This document shows, in pieces, positions 33,617-45,900 of a DNA stretch of 64,000 nt. Numbering within the stretch: position 1 is the first letter of the stretch; each line of letters begins with the position of its first letter. The translations under genes and the position numbers were made by a program. The notes under the pieces were generated by a model, which searched no databases, was not told the origin of the DNA, and worked only from the letters and a program-made list of their open reading frames with translations. Source of the stretch: Eustoma russellianum (Eukaryota; Streptophyta; Magnoliopsida; Gentianales; Gentianaceae); contig AP025069.1 of the NCBI GenBank assembly GCA_036186865.1, positions 14,151,096-14,215,095 on the forward strand. The letters are read 5' to 3'.

Positions 33617-33946
33617 TATTTGCAACGACTACTTTGTCTAGTGGACAACTAGCCATTTAAATTTTTTCTTTTTAAACAGAAATGAGCTAGCCGTTAATTA
33701 ATTGTAGCCGCCGAAATTTATAGCCGTTTAATATTTGCAAAAAGCTTGCACACTCTTCTATGCCTCTCCAGCGAACACACCCACTTTGTACCCATTCTTT
33801 CTTTCAGCGGTTTCAGCAAACGAACCCAGAGGAAGAGAAGTATTGCGTGAACTCCGAAGCAATTTAATCTTTGAAATCTGGATTAGCTACTTTCCCAAGC
33901 GGCAACCCCTTCAACATAGGCTTTTCTCCCCAGCAATTCAAGAACA
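33617..33946 (+). promoter_or_regulatory. Probable promoter and 5' leader of the VPS2 gene
   Basis: 330 bp between the foldback element and the VPS2 ATG. A TATTTAAAT-like box is not obvious; ATTTAAATTTTTTC (33656-33669) and TTTAATATTTGC (33727-33738) are the best AT-rich candidates. The rest is CT-rich leader, as usual in plants. The start codon has ACAATGAAC context. An exact start site cannot be given from sequence alone. Confidence 0.45.
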
Positions 33947-33980
33947 ATGAACATCTTCAAGAAGAAAACATCTCCCAAAG
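33947..33980 (+). other. VPS2.2: VPS2 exon 1 (coding part)
   Basis: 34 coding bases from ATG to the donor GTATCT at 33981. Encodes the family's invariant MNIFKKK start. Confidence 0.85.
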
Positions 33981-36900
33981 GTATCTTCTTTTCGGTCTTC
34001 TGCTTCTTTCATTCTGAAATTTTCTCTCGGATTTTTGATATTCCTTTTTTACCGAGTTTATTCTCACTTTTGATGGGTTAATTTGTTTGAAGCTTCTAAC
34101 TCCTTTATACTTTTCTTTTTCTTTCATGAATTTTGTTTACGAGATGTGTAACTTTTTAGCTTAATTCGAAAATTGTATTTTTACAGATGCACGTCGAACC
34201 AGTAAAAGGGAAATGTCTGCGGCCACAAGAGGTAATTCGTGCTTCCACATTTTTTTAATTTTTCACTTTTTGACTGAGTTTCCCTTAAATTATGGGGCGG
34301 AAAGTGGGTGAGTGGAGATTCCTTTTCTTTCTAAAGCCATTGTGATCACTATGCCTATTTTCTGGCTATTCAATTGTATTTTAATTCGAATTTCCTGATA
34401 CTTGGGGGTTTCGAATGGAGCTAAGACATACTCTTCCTTGACTTTAGAATATGATGTAATAAAACAAAATGACTCTCTAAATTGACTGCGCTTCTTATAT
34501 TTTGAAGTAGACGCAATTTTCATTATAGGTCATCGGGTAACAATCTCTATGTGTTTCTTGTTAGGAAATCAACCGAGATCACTGCAAAAACGCGCAGCGG
34601 AAAACAAAACTTGATCTCTGATTTCCTACCAAGGATCCATGTTGTTCGTTTAATTCGACAAAAGAAATCAAAAAGTACCTCCGTAGATTCGAAATCTGCA
34701 GATGAAAAAGGTGCGAAAATACGATCACCCTCTGTCGGTATCCACACGAACGCTTCCGCCCGGAGTGCTAGCTCTTCAAACGGCGCGGCTGAAGAATTCG
34801 GTTTTCACAAAAACGATTCTTGCCCTTTCGTTTTCTACTGGTTGTGTGGTGTACAAGATACACCATGCTCCGTACATATATATAGATATCAAAATCCGAT
34901 TCCTGATCGGATTTGTTAACGCTATCAAAATCCGTACCAGATACGGATTCTGTTAGGATTAGATAAAACCAATCAAAATCCATATCAAATATGGATTCTC
35001 TGTTATTATCCGATGATATAAATATATAAAAAAAACGAAATTAATAATAATAATAATAATTAATATCCAATATTAATATTATTAATATTAAAAACGATAA
35101 TAATAATAATAATTAATATCCAATATTAATATTATTAATATTATTAATCTCAGCCATACGCATTCTTGTGTGTGACCCGATATTTCTAACACATGAGTAA
35201 GGTTGCATACATCCGATCCCCTATACCCCGCCGATCCTCTAAGACAATGGGGTAATGTTGTTGTTGTGGGGGGTGGGTTTGGAAGTGATTCTTGGTGGAA
35301 CTATTATTGATTTTTTTTTATTACAATAGTTTTCTGCTGCCAAGCAATGAACTCTGTGAATTCTTGGTGCGTACATATATCTATGTAATTTGGATCAATA
35401 TTGAAGTGCTGAAGATTTCCCAGTTGTGTTGGCCTATCAGACTTTCCTGTATAAAGAGGTGATGTTGGGCAAAGAGGGCGTGTAATGCTATTTAAAAGAT
35501 AACTGCTCACTTCACTTATGATGTTGTTTATGGTGTTGTTTTTTTTCGGATCAATCAGATTAAAAAATTTTCTTTTCGGATCCCTAACACAGACGCGTCA
35601 ATCATATTAACGATCTTACTGTTTTGACTACGTGTAAGCCCTTATAGAAGCACCGATCGAACCGAGAGTTATCATTCAAAACCCAAAACAGAATCATCAA
35701 TCGAATTGATAATCTGTTGTTCGAAATCCGAAACAGAATCAATCTGCCATTCGAAATCCGAAAACTGAATCATCAATCGAATTGATAATCTGTCTGTTTT
35801 GAATATGCATAACTCTTACAGAATCATTATCGGTTGTTCATATCGATATAAACATAATCGTTTTTGATCATCACATGAAAAACGAAAACTTTATATCACA
35901 TATAACAATCTCGAATCATAAGGTCTCATGAAAACGAATTGAAAACATCAATCCGCTCTCACCAGATGAGATTCGAATAGGGTTTTACACATAGCGTATG
36001 TTTATATCTAATATAAACAAAATCGGTTTTGATCATCACAGGACAAACGAAAACCGCCGTATACAAATCATCTCGTGAAAACGATTTGAAAAACACCACT
36101 CTTCTCTCATCATATGAAATCCGAGTTGGGGTTTTTGTACATATCATGTCATACGAAAAACAGTAAACATATAATCACATAAGCATGATATAATCGATTT
36201 AAACGAAATCAACAACTGGCTCTGATACCACTGTTAGGAAATCAACCGAGATCACTGCAAAAACGCGCAGCGGAAAACAAAACTTGATCTCTGATTTCCT
36301 ACCAAGGATCCATGTTGTTCGTTTAATTCGACAAAAGAAATCAAAAAGTACCTCCGTAGATTCGAAATCTGCAGATGGAAAAGGTGCGAAAATACGATCA
36401 CCCTCTGTCGGTATCCACACGAACGCTGCCGCCCGGAGTGCTAGCTCTTCAAACGGCGCGGCTGAAGAATTCGGTTTTCACAAAAACGATTCTTGCCCTT
36501 TCGTTTTCTACTGGTTGTGTGGTGTACGAGATACACCATGCTCCGTACATATATATAGATATCAAAATCCGATTCCTGATCGGATTTGTTAACGCTATCA
36601 AAATCCGTACCAGATACGGATTCTGTTAGGATTAGATAAAACCAATCAAAATCCATATCAAATATGGATTCTCTGTTATTATCCGATGATATAAATATAT
36701 ACAAAAAAAACAAAATTAATAATAATAATAATAATAATTAATATCCAATATTAATATTATTAATATTAAAAACGATAATAATAATAATAATTAATATCCA
36801 ATATTAATATTATTAATATTATTAATCTCAGCCATACGCATTCTTGTGTGTGACCCGATATTTCTAACACATGAGTAAGGTTGCATACATCCGATCCCCT

Positions 36901-39900
36901 ATACCCCGCCGATCCTCTAAGACAATGGGGTAATGTTGTTGGTGTGGGGGGTGGGTTTGGAAGTGATTCTTGGTGGAACTATTATTATTTTTTTTTTTTA
37001 TTACAATAGTTTTCTGCTGCCAAGCAATGAACTCTGTGAATTCTTGGTGCGTACATATATCTATGTAATTTGGATCAATATTGAAGTGCTGAAGATTTCC
37101 CAGTTGTGTTGGCCTATCAGACTTTCCTGTATAAAGAGGTGATGTTGGGCAAAGAGGGCGTGTAATGCTATTTAAAAGATAACTGCTCACTTCACTTATG
37201 ATGTTGTTTATGGTGTTGTTTTTTTTTTCCCGATTCTCATTATTTTGTTCAGGAATGATGTGAAGCGTAATGCTATTGAGAAGACATGATAGTAACTGTT
37301 CATTTCTAAAATTGATTTATGGTGTTGTTTACTTGGTGTTACTTTTTTGATTCTCATGTTCTGGTTCTACTTACAAAAAAATGTTCTGGTTCTATTGGTT
37401 GTATGATGTATGGCACGTGAAAGACTAGTTGCCATAAGCTGAAAATAAAAGATGTTTATGTTGAATATGGAAATAATTTGTATTTGTTCAAGTTAGTTGT
37501 AATTTACAAGGTTGTTTCCCTTTTATAGGAAAGAAATTCTACTTCTAACGGTTGTATTTCACCACTTGGACAGTAGTCACTGTTCATCTACAGTAATTTA
37601 CATCGGCCTTAGCGTTGCTGCCTTGATTGTGCTTTACATCGGCACCTTGGCTCAACACTTCTTCACTTTAGTTGTCTTCAGTTCTTCACTTCAGCCCGTC
37701 TGTCTTCTTCTGCTCAGTTCGTCCTTATTTTGTCCTTACCTCCTCAGTTTAGCTCTCTTGTCCAGGTCAGCTCGGCTGACTGACTTGGTCACTTTCCATC
37801 GTTGTTCAAGCATCTCTTTGTTCAGGTCGGTCATCCTTAGCTCAGCTCGGCATACCTCATCTGGACTTATTTCTACACTCCCCCCTCAAGCTTAGTTGTA
37901 TATATTCATACAACCAAACTTGGACATTAAGTATTGAATTTTTTTTGCTGATACTGGTTTGGTTAAGATATCTACTATTTGATCTTTCGTGGGAATATAT
38001 TGTATGTTGACCTCATTTCCTTCAATTTTTTCACGGATGAAGCAGAGACACTGTCACAAAAGATGTTTATGGGTTGTCTTGCCTTGATGTAGAGATCTTC
38101 TAAAACTCATCTGATCCAAATGCCTTCGCAGATTCCTAGTGCAAGTGCTTCAGCTCTGCTTCTTGACACGACTGGTTGTTTCTTGCTTCGCCATGTAACT
38201 AGGTCGCCCCATAAAAAGGTTCCATAGCCAGTCGTCAATCGTAGGTCAGTTTTGCATCCAGCCAGTCTGCGTCTGTATAAATCTTAATACTTCGGTTTAG
38301 ATTCCTCCTGAAGTACAGTCTCTCCCCTGGTGCATTCTTGAGGTACCTGAGAATTCTAAATGCAGCTTGGAGATACTCATTAGTAGGACAGTGCATAAAC
38401 TGTGATACAAAACTTACTGCGTAGCAAATGTCAGACCTAGTGTGAGATAAGTAGATTAATTTTCTAACTAGTCTTTGATAACTTGATTTATTTGTTGGGG
38501 TGTTATCCCATTGATCTCTGGGTTTGTATCCATGTTCAACAGTAGTGCTTGCTGGTCTGAATCTGAGTAGACCAGTTTCTTTGAGAAGGTCAAGCATATA
38601 TTTCCTCTGAGATATGTACAATCCATCTTTGTTCCTTGTGATTTTCATTCCTAAGAAACATCTTAATTTCTTAGATCTTTCATTTCGAATTGTTGTGATA
38701 GTTTTGCCTTGATACTTTCTATGCCCTGTTAATCGCTTTCCATTATTATGATGTCATTTACATATACAATAAGAACAGTCAGCTCCCCCTGAGCTGAAAT
38801 TCTGGTGAACAAAGTGTGGTTACTATGTCTTTGATTGAATCCCAGGTCGGTTTCTGTTTTAGTGAATGTTTTAAACCACGTCCGAGGTGACTGTTTTAGT
38901 TCATACAGTGATTTTCTCAACTTGCAGACCCGATTTTTATTAGTTTCATTATTAAATCCTAGTGGTATACTCATATAAACATCTTCAGTTAAGTCTCCGT
39001 TTAAAAATGCATTTTTTTTTACGTCCATTTGGTGTAGCTCTCAGTCGAGAATAACTGCTATAGATGTGGTAACCGTCTAATTTTAAAAAAAAAGATTAAT
39101 AAATATTTCTTACTAAAACTATCCACCACCCCTATTAACTCCCCAAAATCCCTCTCCTAATTTCCCTCCCCCATAACCGATTTAGCAATCATGATTTTAA
39201 AAAAATAAAATAAAAAAATAATAAGTTGAGCCCATAAAAAGGCTCAGCCGTTTATCCTAACACACACACATTTCATTCACTACATACACATTCCAAAACT
39301 TTCGGCTGAGAGCAAAACAGAGGGAGCGGCAGGGAGAAAAAGGAGAAGAGGAGAGAAGGAAAAGAGAGAAAAAGAGAAGAAGAGGAGAAAAGAATTGGTC
39401 CACCCGCACTGAATTCAACCTCGTGTTGAGAAAATTCTTTGTTCGAAAGGTAGGTTATCCTCCCCTCTGTCAGATTGCTTTGGATTCCCTCGCATTATGT
39501 ACTGGGATTGTTTGTTTATCACTGTACGTGTATTCTTAATATTTTTATCTCGAATTCTTTATGTTTTGGTATAGAAATTTGTGTGTTTGGCCTTATATAT
39601 AGATCACATAGCACGAAAATAGGTTAGAATGTGTTCAGTTCGTCGAAAAACGCGCCCAGAGGAAGCGGGTGTAGCACACGCGCGGCTGCAAAGGGATGCG
39701 GCGCGTGCAAGTCATGTGCTAACATGGCAACGTCAGTATGTCCGGGGCGTTAAACGGAGTCCAATGAAATTGGTTTGGGGTAAATCGGAGTTAAAACGAA
39801 TAAGTTATGGATTTTTGAAGAAAATTAAGAGTTAAATAAATAAAGGAAATAATATATAAATTTTGTAAAAAAAACTGAAATGCAGTAAATAAACTAAAAT

Positions 39901-42900
39901 ATATATAAAAAAAGAGAGAAATAGATACGTTGCTGAGCCAAAAAAAAGAAGGGGGGGGGGGGGGGGTAATAGAAATAAAAGAAAAATAATATAATATTAC
40001 TATTACGTAACAAATAGTAGGAAATTCACTAAATCAAAAAAATAAAAATAAAATAAAAAAATTACAGTCAGCCGTGATCCAGTTTTTGTTTTAATTAATT
40101 AATATGATATTAATAAATTTAAAAGGTTTAGTAAATATTGATAATAATAATAATACTAATAACAATAATAATGATAAAATACATATGTATAATAATAATA
40201 AAAAAAGGTGAGGGTACTGTGAGTCGCATAAAGAGAAAAGAAAAAGAAAATAAAGCAAAACTAGTAAAAGAATGATAAAAGTAATAATAATGATAATAAA
40301 ATATGGATAAATATATATAATCAATTAATTTAACATTAATAGTGTTTTATAAATAAGAGAATTTGGAAACTCACTAAATAAATTAAAATAAAAAAATAGT
40401 AGGGGAAGATAAAAATATTTAAATAAAAGATTAAAGTGCTTGAAGGCCTAGACAAAATAAAATAAAGTATATAAACCTAAAATAAAGTCTAGAAAGATAA
40501 AATATCGGTAGAAGATAAAATACAGTAATGAACCCCATGCAACATAGGGTAACTATGCAATATAGGTAATACGCAACATAGGACGGAGCATGCAACATAG
40601 GAGAAACGGAAGTGTGAAAGTGTGAAGCATTCATGGTACGAGCATTGCATTTGGCCTATAAGCCATGTGGTCCTACGAGACGTGTGGTCTGACGAGGCGT
40701 GTGATGACTGTTGGTAGTAACGGTTACCTTCACCTAATAGGACCCGGGACATGCATAGCATAGCATGGAAAAGAAAGAGCATAGCGTGTGATATTAAATG
40801 CCTGCGTGTGACACGGATATAGTAGAGCATGCATCATGAAGTTGCGCATTGCATTTGTTATTGTTGTGATTATTGATGACCTTGTTATTAAGCTGTTTCA
40901 GTGCTACGTTTTGGGACACGGATCGGATTGGGTATGTGTTATTTCTTTATTTATTCTTTATTGCTTTATTTATCTATTTTCTGCTTTACATGCTTAATTG
41001 TTTACCCGACTCAGTATGTGACAGTCCCTTTTGGGGAGAGACGGGTAACCTACGAGTGACTCCCATTACTCACCCCCATTACTCACCCCCTACCTCCCCT
41101 CCACAGGTGCGCATGATTACGAGTGTATTTTTTTATTGAGGATGGGACAGAGTACGCGAGCTGGAGGAGAGTGAGTTGGGCTCGTGTTGGGATCTTGTGT
41201 AGCGCCCCGCCCGAAACCAGAGTTCCGGCTCAGTGCACCCGCCGTACTCTACTCCATAGAGTACAAAGCGTCGATACTATACATGTACATGTCGACATGA
41301 ATAATGAATCGATAAGCGGAAGCAACATAACATAAACAAATCATGAGCGACATGTAATGTACTGCATCATAATCTGTACAAGTCGTCATATACAGAATAC
41401 TGAGATCTTCTAAAATACATCGTAAACCAAGGCCTAGCACCTTCAAAGCAAATCTCTCGGTAGGTTTCTTCGTTATCAATGCTCTATCTAGCATGCCTTC
41501 AACGAGCCTGTATAGTGATACCTGTTATCTGGAAAGTTTTAAATGAGGCAAGTATGAGCGATAGCCACCGACTTTTAATCGTTCAGCAAGTAGTCTTACC
41601 AGATACGACATGTGGATCATACATGGGGAGACGGGGTAACAAATCATTATAACCATACATTTTGAATATAATAAGCATGTCTCCTTTTTAATAAGTATAG
41701 TATCATTTCAAATCTGTAAACTGCTGTAGTAAATAAAGAAGATTTCAAATCATACTTAACATAACAGCATCTCATTCTGCTTAATCCATAACATCATACT
41801 GTATCCATACTTAACTTCTAATCCATAACCTATGCCATACTTGCCTATCTTACAGGTACTACATTCTCATGCTTAACACAACATTGTCCAATGTAGTGCT
41901 ATCATATACTTAAAGAATCCTTCATCATAACCCTAAGGTTACATGATCATGACGTGAAGCATAAAACATGACTTTTCATAAAATGACTTTTCGTAAACAT
42001 GACTTTTCATAAACATAACATGATTTTCATAACTTGCATAACATGGCATTTTCATAACATGAAGACATAACATTTTCATCATTGGCTATAGCACTTTTCA
42101 TAAGAATAATAACACACGACATACCGATCGATCCCCCATATAGTACATGTACGACATAAACATCGTAAACATATGTACATGTACCAACGGTGACGCGTTA
42201 TGACGGAGATCCCGTGTCCCAGACCCGGTGTTACACTCAGCCATATACGTAATCATATGCCCCTGACATCTACCACCCCGGTACCGATGTCACGCCGACG
42301 AACATAACATAGTCATAATCATGAACATAACATAACATATCGTGTGTCATTGGAATCGATCGTCTCGCGTTTATTATTCACATGCATATGGACTTTTAAA
42401 CATGTAATGTGATAAAAACAACTTTTCAAACTTTCATTTCATGAATGCATGAGACTCGGTCAAATGAGGTATCTTGGTCATACTACCACTAGTAACATCA
42501 CTTACTTAATTTCCTTCTACATATCATAACTTAAATAAAATACCATTTTCAGCTACAAATAAGTACCATTCAGCCATCACACTAAAACAACTTTTTTTTT
42601 TCCATCCTACAATACTTCCGAATCATCTATTCCATACATATATTTCATAACTCATAACTTAAATGCCTAAGGTATTTTTCATTTCTAATACCTTAACATA
42701 ACCTTTAGAATTTCATAACTTATACCATAACTTACATCTTATCATAACATACACATATTAGTATACATAACATGTAACATATCATATACATACATTATAA
42801 AATGCTTTGTAGACTTATACCTACATATACATAAATATTGACTACATATGTTTTATACCTTTTTATGTATGTATAAATGTATACTTTTATACATATAAAT

Positions 42901-45900
42901 ATAATAAAGTCATTTATCAAAAAGGCCTAATGGCCGATTTTAACATATATACTGTGCATATATGCATTCGTAAAATGAGTTTAAGAAATTTTTATCCAAT
43001 ATAGGCCTTAGGCCCACATACTTTTATATATATGTATATACCGTACATACATATATAATTTGTTTTATGATATGTTAACAAAACATCTCAAAACTTAATC
43101 ATTTACCTTTATATAAATATTATACGTATATACTTATGCTAAATAAATAAATCATTTTTTTTATATCTTAATGGCCCATGGCCGAATACTATATATGTAT
43201 ACTTGCATATATAGTCATTTTATTTTATAAATCCAAACATATTCATGTTTCTTATTGTAACATATATATGATTCATATATATATATATATCGACATTTGT
43301 GTGTATATATATATATAGATATATATTTCATCATATAAAAAAAAACACAACATTATTACTGTAACTCTAACAACACATATACATATCTATTCATATATCT
43401 ATGTATACCTCATGTATATATCTACGTTACATACATATATAAATATGTCCTTATATACACATATCAAATACATAAAATAATCTCTTAAAACATACATTTT
43501 TACATATTCTTGAGAATCAAACTTGAACATATACCATGAATGATCCAACTTAGTATAAACATAAATACTTAAAATTTGTAAAACCATGTAGGATCTAGGA
43601 AGAATACTTGCCTTGATTTACTTTCTTACTCTTAGATGGTGATTCCTTCACTTGGGTTTGAAGAACACACTTCTCCTCCTTATCCTTGGTGTATACGGTT
43701 TTGATGCCCCAAAAAGGAGAGTTAGTGTACAACTTATGAAACTAATTATATGGAAGAATCAAACTTAAACTTTATAAAATTCTTACCTTACTTGCTTTTG
43801 ATTTCACAAGCTACCACCTTCTTGAATCTTTCTTAGTTTGATGGAAGATTGTTTATACTTAATATATGAATTGTATGTAGGTTAAGATGAGAAGAAATTT
43901 TTCCTCCTTGCCTTGGTGATTCTCGGATGAGGTTGTAGAGAGGAGGAAGAAAGTTGTTTTGTTGAATAATGGAAAGAGAAGATGGAAGAAAATGAGTAGT
44001 GGTTTAATAGAAAAGTGGAACAAAATTTGTCCCCTTTGAGAGCCAACTTTCGGCTGAGGCATGGGGGAGGGTAGAAACCGTTGGGTAGGGGAAAAAGAAA
44101 AAGAAGGTGTGGTGGGTGATGGGTAAAAGTAGAGTGTAGTACAATGATGATGGGAAATAGTGTAATATTAAAGAATTGTGGCATGTGAGGTTGAGGAGAA
44201 AAGTGAAATGAGGAATGGGAAGAAGAGGTAGAACCGTGGGTGGGGTTGGAAAAAGAAGAGAGAGAGGGTTTTTGGATGTATTAGGTGTAGGGGATGATGG
44301 TGTGTAAGAGATGGTGTAAGAAAAGAAAAAAAAGTAGATGTTGACTTGAGAGAGAGGGGGTGGGCGGTTTATGGGTGGAGGGATGGGGGAGGAAAAGTTT
44401 ATCTTTGTGCCATATAGGATAGAGTGGAAGAAAATGTGATAAAAGTGTGTATTGGAATTATCATATCGGGTATTTTTATTTGGTTTAATTTATATTTAAT
44501 GACTTAGGTTGTTACCGACTAATTTATCTGAATACCTTGTATGTCCGATACAGTCATTGTCTAGTCTCATCCAGTCTCGTTATATCCGTTAACTTATCTT
44601 AAGGTTATTTTTATGTGTGTTTCTAACCCCGATATTTAATGTCGATGTCTTTATTAATTCTAAATAGAAATTTAATTCCACTGCAATTTCATCAACATCG
44701 CATTTGTGTTCTATTTTCATCATTTCCACTAGGCCGGGATCTCGGGTCGTAACATTCTCCCCCTCTTATAAAAAGTTTCGTCCTCGAAACTTAGGTGTTG
44801 TATCGATTTTGTCTTTAATGATTTAAATACTTAATTTCTAATGTCATTTCTTAATCGCCTATAATTCAACTTAAAATTTGCCAACTTATGATGAAATTTT
44901 TCTAAATTCACAATTTTTGTATACCTCCTGTTAATCCGCTTAGGTATGCTACAACTTCATATCTCTGCGCATTATAGTAACTTTTATACTTACCTATTTT
45001 TCAGCCACTAACCCTAATCCGGTTAAATCATATCGACTTAATTCTATTCATGCCTATTCCGATTCAACTTACGCATACTAATTCCAAACAGATAGTTCGA
45101 CAACTTTCTAAATTCATAGTTTAGCTTCCAATGTGGCTTGACTCATTATATCCTTATATCTATTTATATAATCTTATTCTTATCACTATGAATTTACATT
45201 CCTAATGCGACTAACATCTTTGACCTACTCTGAAATTTTTTAATTTCATCGTCTTATTCATACGTGTACTATTTGTGCAATATATTTGTCAACTCTAATC
45301 ATCGTAGTTCTTATAAATCACTGCTTATAGTTCTACTACATATCATATCTTAATCAGCCTAAGAAATTCTATCACTATCTCCAAATGTTATCCCAATTAG
45401 AGTTAAACCTGAAATTGTGGAAATTACAGTTTATAACTATTATGTTACTAACTAGAAAATAGTATTGAGGTATTCTAGTGACTTGACTTGTACAATGTCG
45501 GAAAGCCTAAACGACCTACTTCTACTTTCTGGTTTCTCGTATCTGTCTAATACCGTTCTATTTCTCTTATACTAAGGTTGTCGCTTTCATCTAAGATCGT
45601 TCCTTATGTCTATGATCATTTCTTAAATTCTAAGATCATTGCTTAAGTTCATGTCGTTGTTTACTTATGTGCCCGCAGTGGATCTAGAGCCACTGCTCTG
45701 ATACCAACTGTAGCGCCCCGCCCGAAACCAGAGTTCCGGCTCAGTGCACCCGCCGTACTCTACTCCATAGAGTACAAAACGTCGATACTATACATGTACA
45801 TGTCGACATGAATAATGAATCGATAAGCGGAAGCAACATAACATAAACTGTAGCGCCCCGACCCGGACAGCGGAATCCGAACCGGTGCACCCGTCGTAGC

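Noticed and set aside
34559..36869. Element X as an ordinary intact LTR element with a short interior
   Set aside because: The sequence after the left LTR is a copy of the downstream intron flank, and the outer flanks show no matching target duplication.
43859..44184. Phe/Leu-rich ORFs in E LTRs (also 58231-58557)
   Set aside because: Shadows of TC-rich LTR sequence, present in both LTR copies, without family resemblance.
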